64,000 bases of DNA from contig SMSO01000005.1 in the NCBI GenBank assembly GCA_004764695.1, positions 161,501-225,500 on the forward strand. Direction: 5' to 3'. Below, one piece after another: positions 32,101 through 40,979 of the stretch. Below the pieces are notes generated by a model. The model saw only the letters and a list, made by a program, of their open reading frames with translations. It did no database searches and had not been told where the DNA came from. The first letter of the stretch is position 1, and the number at the start of each line of letters is the position of its first letter. Origin of the DNA: Schizochytrium sp. TIO01. Taxonomy: Eukaryota > Sar > Bigyra > Thraustochytrida > Thraustochytriidae. Both the position numbers and the translations under genes were made by a program.

Positions 32101-35030
32101 CGCACCAGGCTTGCGTGTGCAATTGTCTACGCGTCTTCTTCTCAGAGCTCGTTCCTCAGACCTTTGCAACTTCATAAATCACGATGATGGAATTGTTTTT
32201 TCCTTACCTCGCAGAAGCCGCATCAATTTGCTCCGCTTCTGGTAGAAGTCGAGGAAGTAGGTATTCAAACCTTTGCTAGCACCCGCTACCGCCAACCTTA
32301 GTAGTTTACTCGTGAGAGTGTGTGTGTTTTCCCTTTTCCCCATCCCCAGAACCCCAAGACGCTCCTTCCTACCTACCGTTAGCAGACTACTACGCTCATC
32401 GCTGTTTTTTCCCATTCCAAACCCGAGCCAGCAGCCCATCACACTCCCCAGATAACTCGCTCTTCCCCACGCGTTTTGCTCCAATAATTTGAGCAAACAG
32501 GCAAGCAAGAGCAGCGCAAGGAAGAGTAGAGCGGGCGCTATCGGAGCGAGGCCCAACCCAGAGCTTCGAAGAGAAGATCCTAGCAGCTGGATGAGTAGGT
32601 TTTGAGATTGGGTTTTCCCCACCCCACTTGGCCGCCGATATTGCCGGGACGTGCTGCGACCATCAGAAAGACAGACAGACGCACGTATCGCCCCCGCACT
32701 GCCTACCACACAGAGACCGCCGGCTCAGAGGGGGGTTCGCAAAGCAGGGCTGCTACGAGGTGCTTCCCTCCTCTCGCCTCGGCACTGCTGGGCCTGATCG
32801 CTGCTGCTCTGCGAGGTTTACCCCTTTTTCCTTCGGGTTCGCCAGCTAGAGGCCATTAGTGAACTTCTAAGGCGCGGTCCGGGGTCGCGCGTAACCTCGC
32901 CTGTCTTTCGCGTTTCTTTCAAAGTTGTCTCTCCTGGCACGCACGCGGTCTTTCTTGGGCTCCTTCGTGCTTGGAAACTCGATGCTTTCCACTCTTCGGC
33001 CTCCAAGTTCGCTTTTTCTCCTCCAATCACCATCAGCCCTGCTCGCACTGCAGTGTTCGACTGGCGGCGGCTTCCTCCTTGGTCCCCTCAAGCTCACTTA
33101 CTTTTGGCCTCCAGATTTCCAAAGCTACCTCTAGAGCTACCTTCTAAAACCTACACCATACGTGGCGCACTTAGGCTTTTCCTCTGCAACTCCATACGCT
33201 GCGCTATTTCTCGCTACGGTGGGCCTTTCAGAGCTTCTTCTATCAGCTGCTGAAGCTTCTCTATAGACAACTTCAGCTTGCAACCTAAAGCTTTCGAGTT
33301 TGAAGAGCTTATTATTCCTTTCTATCTTGTGAACTCGTCAGTGAGGATTTCCACACCGACTCGCACTGAGGGCCACTCCTACAGATAGTCCTAAGAGTAC
33401 GGCTACCCTTTGGCCAACTTGAATGTAAGAGTAGGAAGAAGAGCCGCCCAAACATGAGATGGAACTACTACTAACTACTAAGCAGTAATTGAACATGTAG
33501 GGGGCTAGCTACTGGAATGGGTAGGACACCGTATGAGTAAAAGAGTAGGTCTTCAGGCAGCCGAAGGCGCGGAAATGCAGTCATGGCTCATGATCATGAT
33601 CGTTCCAATGCTGACGGGTTTGTGCCAATAACACGAGGCACCAAGTACCAGATCGGGCTCCCTGATGTGCACTTATGCTAGGTCTGTTCGCCTCAGAGCC
33701 TCCGCTGCTATCGGTCCTCCTGCGGCAGCTTTGGCGAGCTGGAGCGGGGAAAAACCGGCAATCAAGCTGCCGTGCTACTGCTTCTGCATAGCTCTACTTC
33801 TACCTGGGTAGGTAGGTATCCTTAGTGCCACCTACTTAGGAACGAGCCGGGGAAAAGAAAAAAGAACAGCAGAACTGGAACAGACGATGGAGAAAGAACT
33901 CCACGGAGAGATGTGGAGAGGGTGAGAAGGCAAGAAAGCAGGCGCGGCTTGCGAGCACAGCTTGCTTGTTTTGCTCGGAGGCGCCGAGAATGGGTCGAGG
34001 CCGGTGCATCTTTTCCGCTAATGCTCGAACGCCCCGCGGTTGATCACTCTGGCACAGGAATCCTGAGTTCCCGCGAGGGCTTCATGCGCCATATTGTTCA
34101 CCTAAGAGTCGTGACTCCGGGACGAGAGAGAGAGAGAGGGAGGAAAAAACGAAAACCCCAGAAAATAAAAGAAACAATAGGGAGCTCCTTTTTTCTTTTC
34201 CTCCTTTCTCCTGCTTCTTCGAATAAGTTATAATCACTATTTTTAGGTTTAACATTTTTTCTTCTGTTTTATTTCTATTGCTAATAATGGTGTATGACAT
34301 TAATAATGTGTCATCATCGTTACTTACAAAATCAGAAAGCAAATATTCCTTTCAGCATTTTTAATTGAAAGAAGAACTTGAAAGCATTGTGAAAACTGAG
34401 AAACGTGTAGGCAGTGATTAAAGAAGACAATAACAATAGGGTTACTCTCATTGCTGACCGACTAGAACTGTGGCTACCCACTACCTCAAGAAACCCTAGC
34501 GAGCTGATCAAGCTGATCTTGAAACAGTGAGAAAAACCGGAGGAAACCAACCACCTGAAACCATCGCACAAAAAACCAGTAACTGCAGCCCAAGGGGAAG
34601 ACCTGCTTGCACGGCTTTCGCTCCCATGCCGCTCAACCAGCCTAACCAAACTCCACCACTTGGAGTTACTTTCTTCACATCTAGCAACCGAGACACCCTC
34701 TTTCCTCTGCCTCTTCATCCATCCCTCAAAGTCTACTTCTATCGTCCAACTTCCCTCAAATTCCTACGAGTGTAGTAGCTGCCTAGCTCTCGGAGCGCCG
34801 AGGCACACACCTTGGGAATACGGGGAACTGGGACCACAAGGTGTAACGAAAGAAAGCAGAGCCGTCGGTTTTAGGCCTCGAGGAATGGAGAAGAGAGGAG
34901 CGAATCGAGGAGCGCGAGGCATGGTTGAGAGGAGGGGCCTGAGTGGAGGCGCTTGCGAGTGATCGGGAGGCGGCTGGGAAGAGGTCCGGCGCGGTGTTTC
35001 TGCTTGCGTGGTTTGGGTCTTGCTCTGCGA

Positions 35031-35118
35031 GCGGGCGAGCGAGCGAGCGAGCGAAAGAACGAAGGGGGGAAAGAACGAAGGGAAAAGAACGAAAGAACGA
35101 AAGAACGAAAGAAAGTTC
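35031..35118. repeat. (GAGC)n and (GAAAGAAC)n tracts
   Basis: About six GAGC units followed by imperfect GAAAGAAC/GAACGAAG units on the plus strand, a strongly purine-skewed tract. Confidence 0.85.
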
Positions 35119-35578
35119 GTTTCTCCGAATGTTTAGCGATTCGCTTTCTTTGTTTTTCTTCCCCTCTCGTCTTTTAAAAGTTTCTTTGCCTTTTCCGCGC
35201 TGGGCCACGTGAGATTGTGAATGCTCCAAAAAGGCCGTTTTCCTGCTCTCTCCCCGCCGGAGCCCTCCGCGCACACTGCGACACGAAGCGGCCAGTGGCA
35301 CGGAGAGGGCGGCAGAGCGCCCCCGTGGGTGCGCCAGTGAGAGCGGGCAGGGCCGCACACTGGACATCCGCCCAGTTTCCCGCTCGCGTAGTCTACTCAA
35401 AGTAATAATCCTCTCTCTCGCACCATAAGAGCAGAAGCCTCCAGACGACCGACGGCCAGCGCTCTGTCCTGCAGCCGAGGATGCTCTCTCGCAGCATCTG
35501 CACCTCTTGGAGGCGCTGGAGAGCGCTCTTGTTCGTGGGGCCTCGAAGTTCTCTTCTTCAGTCGTCTTCGTCTGTTTC

Positions 35579-35616
35579 ACTCATTCATTCATTCATTCAT
35601 TCATTCATTCACTCAT
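35579..35616. repeat. (ATTC)n microsatellite
   Basis: About nine ATTC units with two CACT interruptions. The same tetramer forms a longer array at 43667-43749 and an octamer relative forms the array at 45191-45447. Confidence 0.9.
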
Positions 35617-35812
35617 TCACACTCACTCGAAATACTTATTCCCTCCTCTCGTTCGTTCCGCAGTGTGTCGTTTGCCTGCCTCCACGGCTATAGTTTAGGG
35701 TAAACACCCCTAGCGGCGGCGACGAAAGAAACACAAAGCAACCAATTCTTTTTCCTTCATAGATTAGCATTAGGTTTGGATTGAAAAGACAGAGAAAAGA
35801 AAACGAAGACTC

Positions 35813-35813
35813 T

Positions 35814-35855
<42 letters not shown>

Positions 35856-35879
35856 AAAATAGAAAAATAGAAAAATAGA
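35813..35879. repeat. (AG)n followed by (AAAAATAG)3
   Basis: About 20 AG dinucleotides with two AAAG interruptions, then three copies of AAAAATAG. It lies about 150 bases upstream of the ATG at 36003, so is probably in the leader. Confidence 0.88.
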
Positions 35880-36002
35880 AAGAAAGGAAATAGAAAGAAA
35901 AGAGGTTCGTCAAAGTTGAAGACAGAAGGTGATTCAAACCTCGTTTGACGATCGATCGATTGATCGATTGACGATTGACGGCCCGGAGCGCCTGAAGCCG
36001 CG

Positions 36003-36647
36003 ATGGTGGAGCTGTGTGCCGCGGCGCCGCAGTCGCTGTCGATGGGAGCGTTCTCACCCCTGAAGCGGTCGCGGGGACGCTGCGAAACGGCCTTTGTCGT
36101 GCCGCAGGCCTGGATGCCGCAGCATGCGGCCAAGAGACCTCGACCGGACGGCGCCTCCTTCGCCATGCACCACGAGGCGCGCAAACAAGGACTCTTGGAG
36201 GATACGCAAATGGCCATGAATGTTGGATTCCACACAAGCTCTCCAAATGTGGACTTTCGTCAGGAGCGCCCGCAACACCCCTGGGCACACGCTGGAGCTC
36301 ATCGTTTGCAGCATGGCCAGAACGCAAACTCCTTTTTTCAGATTCAAATTCACGACCAAGCTTGTGAACAGCAACAGCAACACAGAAGCGACGAGCTTGC
36401 AAGACACCACATCGCACAGAGGACGCACGCACAGTTTCACGCACAGCGCCTCGCACAGCAGTGTGGTGCGCCTGAAGGCATGCCGGGTGTGAGGCCGAAG
36501 CGTGTCCAAGAACTTCTCAAGTCGCAGCAGAGGACCGCGCCAGAGCCGGAGCGCTTTGTACAGCAGCAGCACCGACGAATGAGCCCCAGCGCAGCCTCTT
36601 CTCCCTCACAGCTCCGCACGCAGACCGCGAGGTGGACCGGCCTCTAG
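36003..36647 (+). CDS. Gln/His-rich protein of unknown function, possibly nuclear
   Basis: A 214-residue protein. The start GCCGCGATGG has a strong eukaryotic initiation context. Sequence features: a basic SPLKRSRGR motif (about 18-26) and AKRPRPD (about 43-49), both like nuclear localisation signals; a Gln/His-rich middle (CEQQQQHRSDELARHH, QFHAQRLAQQ); and a VQELLKSQQR helix near 167-176. No family recognised. The SPLKR...KRPR layout is loosely like the N-terminus of small nuclear regulators such as akirin, but the C-terminus does not match, so I do not assign it. A CGAT-repeat-bearing and purine-repeat-rich region lies just upstream. It could also be a chance frame in GC-rich DNA, but the ATG context and single long frame argue for a gene. 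Confidence 0.5.
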   Translation: MVELCAAAPQSLSMGAFSPLKRSRGRCETAFVVPQAWMPQHAAKRPRPDGASFAMHHEARKQGLLEDTQMAMNVGFHTSSPNVDFRQERPQHPWAHAGAHRLQHGQNANSFFQIQIHDQACEQQQQHRSDELARHHIAQRTHAQFHAQRLAQQCGAPEGMPGVRPKRVQELLKSQQRTAPEPERFVQQQHRRMSPSAASSPSQLRTQTARWTGL

Positions 36648-37463
36648 GCCCAAAACTATTCCCGCTCCGCCAAAGCGCTGCGTGTTACCTCTGTACAACA
36701 TAGCCTGCCATACATACATATTATATATACACATAGATAGATAGATTCGCACAATCACAGATAAATGCATTCATAGATCATACATTCTTACATACTTATG
36801 TACACGTCGCGAGCATCGCGCGACGGAGCGGCTGCCAGGCCGCTCGAGTGCAAACTATTCACAAATGATATTTCGATTATTTTCAAGTGACCATAATATA
36901 CATTATTTCTTTTCTTTTCTTTTCTTTCTTGTGTTTCTGTCTTTCTCTTTTCTCTTTTCGTTTCTTTTATTTCCACTTCAGGTGGAGTCAAGGAAGAGAT
37001 AGGAAGAAGCTAAGCACTATTACGTAGGCATTTACCTGCTTATTAATACTATGTAGTAGTCAGTGTGTAATTTTTTACTTCAAGGAGTTGTTGCTTTTAG
37101 GCTCCTTCAAGAAGAAAGCGCAACCTGAAGCAGTAGGTGTATGCAGTGTTGGTGAAGCAAAGGCTCTGAAAGGAACGCAATCTTTCAAAACAATCCTAAC
37201 CACCAACGCATAGAGTGGTGAGTGTAAGTAAGCTCATCCTGATTTTTGCCTGAGAATAAAATACACACCGCAAAAGTTGATGGTGATCAATGACTAACTA
37301 TAACGAACTTACTTATTAGCTACTGGGTAGACTAGGACTCGGGAATTAGAAAAATAATAAAGGAGGGAAGAATAAAACAAGTCTAACCATGGCCAAACCA
37401 CCGTTCACTAACTACCACGGCAAGCTGGCACAAGCGGGGAGGGAAAATCTAACTCGAGCGATA
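36648..37463. other. Convergent intergenic region
   Basis: Between the Gln/His-rich gene and the 3' end of the RNA-repair gene. Contains TA/GATA simple repeats (about 36716-36747), a pyrimidine tract with TTTTC units (about 36905-36970) and AT-rich sequence. No gene seen. Confidence 0.6.
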
Positions 37464-40367
37464 TCACTCAAAGCAAAGTGGTCGTTGAGAGCTTGTTGCT
37501 TGGTGATCAGGCTCGTCGGCTCGCAGCCAGGTATAGGCTCGGCGGTCGTGTTCCCAAGCAACGAGCATTTTATGGAGGTGTAACCGTGGCACATTATGGA
37601 GTCCCCGCTGATGTAAAGCCTTCAAACTCACGGCATGAGGAGGTAACGACCAAATCAGTACATTGGCACCATGACGAAACGCTTCTTTTAAGTACCAAGC
37701 ATACTGCGAGAGCCGGATGTGAGTGTTGTCGATGATGGCCAGACGGCGGTCATGGGAAAACGGTTCCGCAGCTACAGTTTCATCGCCTCGGGATTCGTTT
37801 GCAGAAGTAACTCCTGTGGTACAAGTACGGCCTGCGCCCTGTAGTAGAAACTCCTGAAACTCGCGCCGGCATGCCGTGTGAGCTTGCTGCACATCCTCGC
37901 TGTCTTGATTGACATCCAGATAATCTACTGATGATTCGGAACGCCGAAAGTTGTCTGCGGAACAAATTGCAAGTCTGTAGCCATGGTGCTCACCAATGCG
38001 CCCCAATCGCTGGGCCAAAGTGGTCTTGCCACTGCCGGGCAAACCACGCAGAATCACCACAACATAATGATGTGCCAGATCGACTGCTCCAAGCAAATGC
38101 TGCTCGAGAACTGTGTCCGCATTATCGTGTGCCGCGAATGATTCCCAAAGGTTCACATTTGTTAGTGCATGAACAAGTGAAAACTTGCGAGATTTTAGAG
38201 CATGACGGATAAACTCTCTTAGCTGATGAAGACAATCTACGTCGTCAAATGAACCAGAGTACTTTATAGGCAAGTACACACGAATTACACTTGCTGGAAA
38301 ACCTTGTTTCTTAGCCTTTTCAGAAGCACAATATTGCATTGCTTCCCATGAAAGACCTTGATCATCTGCAGCTTGATGGCATGCATGTGCCCAACCCATC
38401 AATAATTTATGCAATTCGTCCAAGCCACATCGGAGCTTTCGCACTTGGGTAAGAGCATGTCGCTGGTCATCTTCATTCTGAAGTTTAGATATGGCAAGTC
38501 CAACCGCATCATCTATTGCTCCGACCTCCTCATCAAGGGCAAGCAAACACACGTCACGAACACATTCGCTCGGAGCTCTACTTGTATGCCCCCGTGATAA
38601 CATGCTTCGCGATATCTCCAAATATTCCTCGGTTTTCAGTTTAAAGCGCTGGCCATTCGCTAAAACCAGTACACAGCCTTCAATTCCACGAAGATTTCGA
38701 ATTCGCTGCACATGTGATCCAAACTCACCAGCACGAATTACACCATGAAAGCCCACCGTTCGTAAGGAGAACCGTTCGGCTTTTCTAAACAGCTCCTGAC
38801 TGTTTACATATTCGCCAGAAATATTCCATCTTGCACCAAGTAGAACCAGGTCATCCGCTGGATAACTGAGTGCTCCTACTGGAGCTTCACATGATAAGAA
38901 CTCAAACAGCGGTGTTAACCCTTGTCGCGCACACTCTAACGCAAAGGCATCATATCCAGGATGTCGTTTTGCAAAGTCCGTCGCGTCTGCGTTTGGTGTT
39001 GTTCGCCCTGCCCAGCAGACTATCTGGCTTGGGGTAACTGCACAATCTGGGACAGGTGTAACTAAAGAGCCATCTAGCTTTTCCCATAATTCACCTTCAA
39101 CGTTGTGTAGGTCTTCGGCAAGGCTGCTTTCATGTTCGTTGATGTTGAAGAATTTGTGGAAGCGCCGAGATAAAATGTGCCCTGTTCGAGCACAGACAAG
39201 CAAACCACGACACTCATACTGTAAAAGAGTTGTCTCTTGGTCTCCTCGCTGGTTCACGATAGGCCACTCTACTTTCCTCTGATCATAATCAAACGCAATG
39301 TAGTGCTCGTCAACTTTCTTCTCAAAAAACCCTGGACAATCTTGTAATGCCGCGCGAATCTTCGGCAAAGCCGGACCATCTAGAGATATAAATTGGTTTC
39401 GATCTGATTGCACATGGGATTTAGAAAAGTCACCTACCAGTGATATAGTGCCTGTTGTCCTTTCATCGATCGTCTTCTCTTCAAAAGCTGCCTTCAACAC
39501 GCTTTCGACCTCAGCCAAGCTGGTTTGGTAGTCTTCAGTATATAGAACAAAGCTGCCATTTCTGACAGTCCACGGCTTTGCATGGCGATCTTGATCATCA
39601 ATCAAGATCGCATTAGGCTGACTAAATTGCGCCTTTGCTCGGGACATGACAGTGTGTACGACAATATTATCCCCTAAGTGACGCTGGCACCAGATACGCT
39701 TCTGCTCTGCTACTGTGTGAAAGCCAATCTTTGGACAGCCTGTGAGAATCTCGACTCTAGCATTGTACGCTCTGCTGAGCGCTGTAAGACCCTCCCATAG
39801 AACTTCTCCTTCGGGCATCCATGGCAAATTTGTAAAGAAATCAGGAGCAGATAAAATGACGTTCCACAATTTATTCTTTCCAAGCTCATCAGCCGTCTTC
39901 CCTGTGAGCATGTGAACTCCACTAGCAAAATTTGCAAGGACGCCATCGAGATCACAGAAAATACGAGCACCTGTGCCTGTGCGTTGAGATTTTGCCTGTC
40001 GAATTATCAAAGGAAAATCAGGTACATGGACTTGCTTTTCGGCGAGTTCACTCGGGTTGATTTTAGCCCCAGAAATATGCACAAACCCTTCGCCCAAAGA
40101 CACAGCTAGTTGGGTGTCATTCTCAACAATATTAGGTACAAACTCATCATCGTTACTTGGAACCTCTGTACCTTCGAGCACCGCGCTTCCCTTGGGTGCT
40201 TTCCTGACAAATAAGCGAATACTTTTAGCTTGCTTTTTGCTAATCTTGAGTTTGTTTGCAGCAGCATTGCGCAATGCTTCAAAGGAGCACGATTTCACCA
40301 AGACGCAGCCTGTTGCCACGCAGCCTCCGTTACGTGCGAAGGTTACTCGTACACGAGTGGGAGCCAT
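37464..40367 (-). CDS. Trifunctional RNA-repair enzyme: HAD phosphatase + Rnl1-type RNA ligase + P-loop kinase
   Basis: A 967-residue single-exon protein. Residues 4-92 look like a beta-grasp (ubiquitin/PB1-like) domain. Residues 135-290 are a HAD phosphatase of the 5'(3')-nucleotidase type: FCDLDGVLANF (nucleophile D139, acid D141), motif II EILTG (T209), K245, and ILIDD (D257/D258). Residues ~320-600 are a T4 Rnl1-like ligase: YECRGLLV (384-391), FHKFFN (403-408), adenylated lysine in EKLDGS (K430), LFEF (487-490), EGCVLV (563-568) and FKLKTEEY (575-582, K576/K578), so the nucleotidyltransferase motifs are complete. Residues ~768-945 are a kinase: GLPGSGKTT (775-783), SADNF (803-807) and IIDNTHIR (878-885), as in polynucleotide-kinase/N4BP2L-type domains. 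Together these could trim 3' phosphate, phosphorylate a 5'-OH and seal RNA, for example broken or spliced tRNA. All catalytic residues I can check are present. No targeting signal. ATG at 40365-40367. Confidence 0.88.
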   Translation of the reverse strand: MAPTRVRVTFARNGGCVATGCVLVKSCSFEALRNAAANKLKISKKQAKSIRLFVRKAPKGSAVLEGTEVPSNDDEFVPNIVENDTQLAVSLGEGFVHISGAKINPSELAEKQVHVPDFPLIIRQAKSQRTGTGARIFCDLDGVLANFASGVHMLTGKTADELGKNKLWNVILSAPDFFTNLPWMPEGEVLWEGLTALSRAYNARVEILTGCPKIGFHTVAEQKRIWCQRHLGDNIVVHTVMSRAKAQFSQPNAILIDDQDRHAKPWTVRNGSFVLYTEDYQTSLAEVESVLKAAFEEKTIDERTTGTISLVGDFSKSHVQSDRNQFISLDGPALPKIRAALQDCPGFFEKKVDEHYIAFDYDQRKVEWPIVNQRGDQETTLLQYECRGLLVCARTGHILSRRFHKFFNINEHESSLAEDLHNVEGELWEKLDGSLVTPVPDCAVTPSQIVCWAGRTTPNADATDFAKRHPGYDAFALECARQGLTPLFEFLSCEAPVGALSYPADDLVLLGARWNISGEYVNSQELFRKAERFSLRTVGFHGVIRAGEFGSHVQRIRNLRGIEGCVLVLANGQRFKLKTEEYLEISRSMLSRGHTSRAPSECVRDVCLLALDEEVGAIDDAVGLAISKLQNEDDQRHALTQVRKLRCGLDELHKLLMGWAHACHQAADDQGLSWEAMQYCASEKAKKQGFPASVIRVYLPIKYSGSFDDVDCLHQLREFIRHALKSRKFSLVHALTNVNLWESFAAHDNADTVLEQHLLGAVDLAHHYVVVILRGLPGSGKTTLAQRLGRIGEHHGYRLAICSADNFRRSESSVDYLDVNQDSEDVQQAHTACRREFQEFLLQGAGRTCTTGVTSANESRGDETVAAEPFSHDRRLAIIDNTHIRLSQYAWYLKEAFRHGANVLIWSLPPHAVSLKALHQRGLHNVPRLHLHKMLVAWEHDRRAYTWLRADEPDHQATSSQRPLCFE

Positions 40368-40979
40368 TCTCAGCCACCGGCAAGAACTCCCACTTTGAGC
40401 TGCCTCGTCAATACTTGTGTATTCGCAGCACTGAATACTCTCCCTGCAAGGTCAGATACCTCTCAAGCTTGTTTGCTTCCATTGCCAGGCTCCAAGCCCG
40501 ACGTCAGCCACACCTGACGCATACTTTACAGCGCATTCGCGATCCTCTGACGTGCCTTTATAGATCTGTAGCGGTTCTGCCAAGGTTCCTATTTGTAGAA
40601 ATAGTACCTGTTAGTGAGTACTAGTATTCTCTGCTAGTATTAGTAGCTAATCTTTTAGTTATTATTATTGTTAGGGCCTGGTTCTACGAGAGAGGTGATA
40701 TTAGTGCTAAGGCGATTACTAGAAATCTGCCTCAATGATCCCAAAGTTAAACTGAGAGACTATTGCCGGTTGGAGTTTAGGTGTATGATGGATACAATGA
40801 CTGCCACGCGCATGGTTCCAGTTGTAGTTGAAGAAGCGATGCAGAGCATGAGTGAGTGGAAGTCTGTCTTCCGCATGCTCTGGGAGGAAACTCCTCTTTC
40901 TGTAAACATGAGAAATGGTGGTAACGCAGATGAAGTAAAGAAATTGGGTACTAGGATTAAAGATTCTCCACGAAATTAA
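40274..40979 (+). CDS. Possible two-exon gene with LYR-like C-terminal domain
   Basis: Exon 1 (open frame up to 40612) and exon 2 (40675-40979) are joined by a possible 62-base intron: donor GTGAGT at 40613, acceptor ATTGTTAG ending at 40674, phase 1, giving PV|RPGSTRE. The exon 2 product, VILVLRRLLEICLND then KLRDYCRLEFR and a helical tail, follows the pattern of LYR-motif (complex1_LYR) mitochondrial proteins (LYR--L-------...R-Y----R-EFR), with VLR instead of LYR. The start is the problem. There is no ATG between 40368 and 40612, so translation would have to begin at 40274, inside the antisense strand of the RNA-repair gene, or in an unseen upstream exon. The start coordinate is therefore tentative. 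The two 5' ends would overlap by 94 bases. The exon 2 frame alone may be a gene fragment. Confidence 0.35.

Larger units (their letters stand above)
32101..36002. other. GC-rich, simple-repeat-rich upstream region
   Basis: Composition rises in GC from about 32.3 kb. Many frames are open on both strands (up to 265 codons near 34783-35580), but they start at non-ATG codons, are low-complexity (Arg/Ser/Pro) and reflect simple repeats, so I do not call them. Simple repeats include (GAGC)n and (GAAAGAAC)n at 35031-35118, (ATTC)n at 35579-35616, (AG)n at 35813-35853 and a triplicated AAAAATAG at 35855-35879. The last kilobase is probably the promoter and long 5' leader of the gene at 36003. Confidence 0.5.

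Noticed and set aside
32179-32709. A 176-codon minus-strand frame with a hydrophobic stretch
   Set aside because: Starts at GTG, no family resemblance, sits in GC-rich DNA where several frames are open.
34783-35580. A 265-codon minus-strand frame
   Set aside because: No ATG start, low-complexity Arg/Ser content produced by purine-rich simple repeats, no domain.
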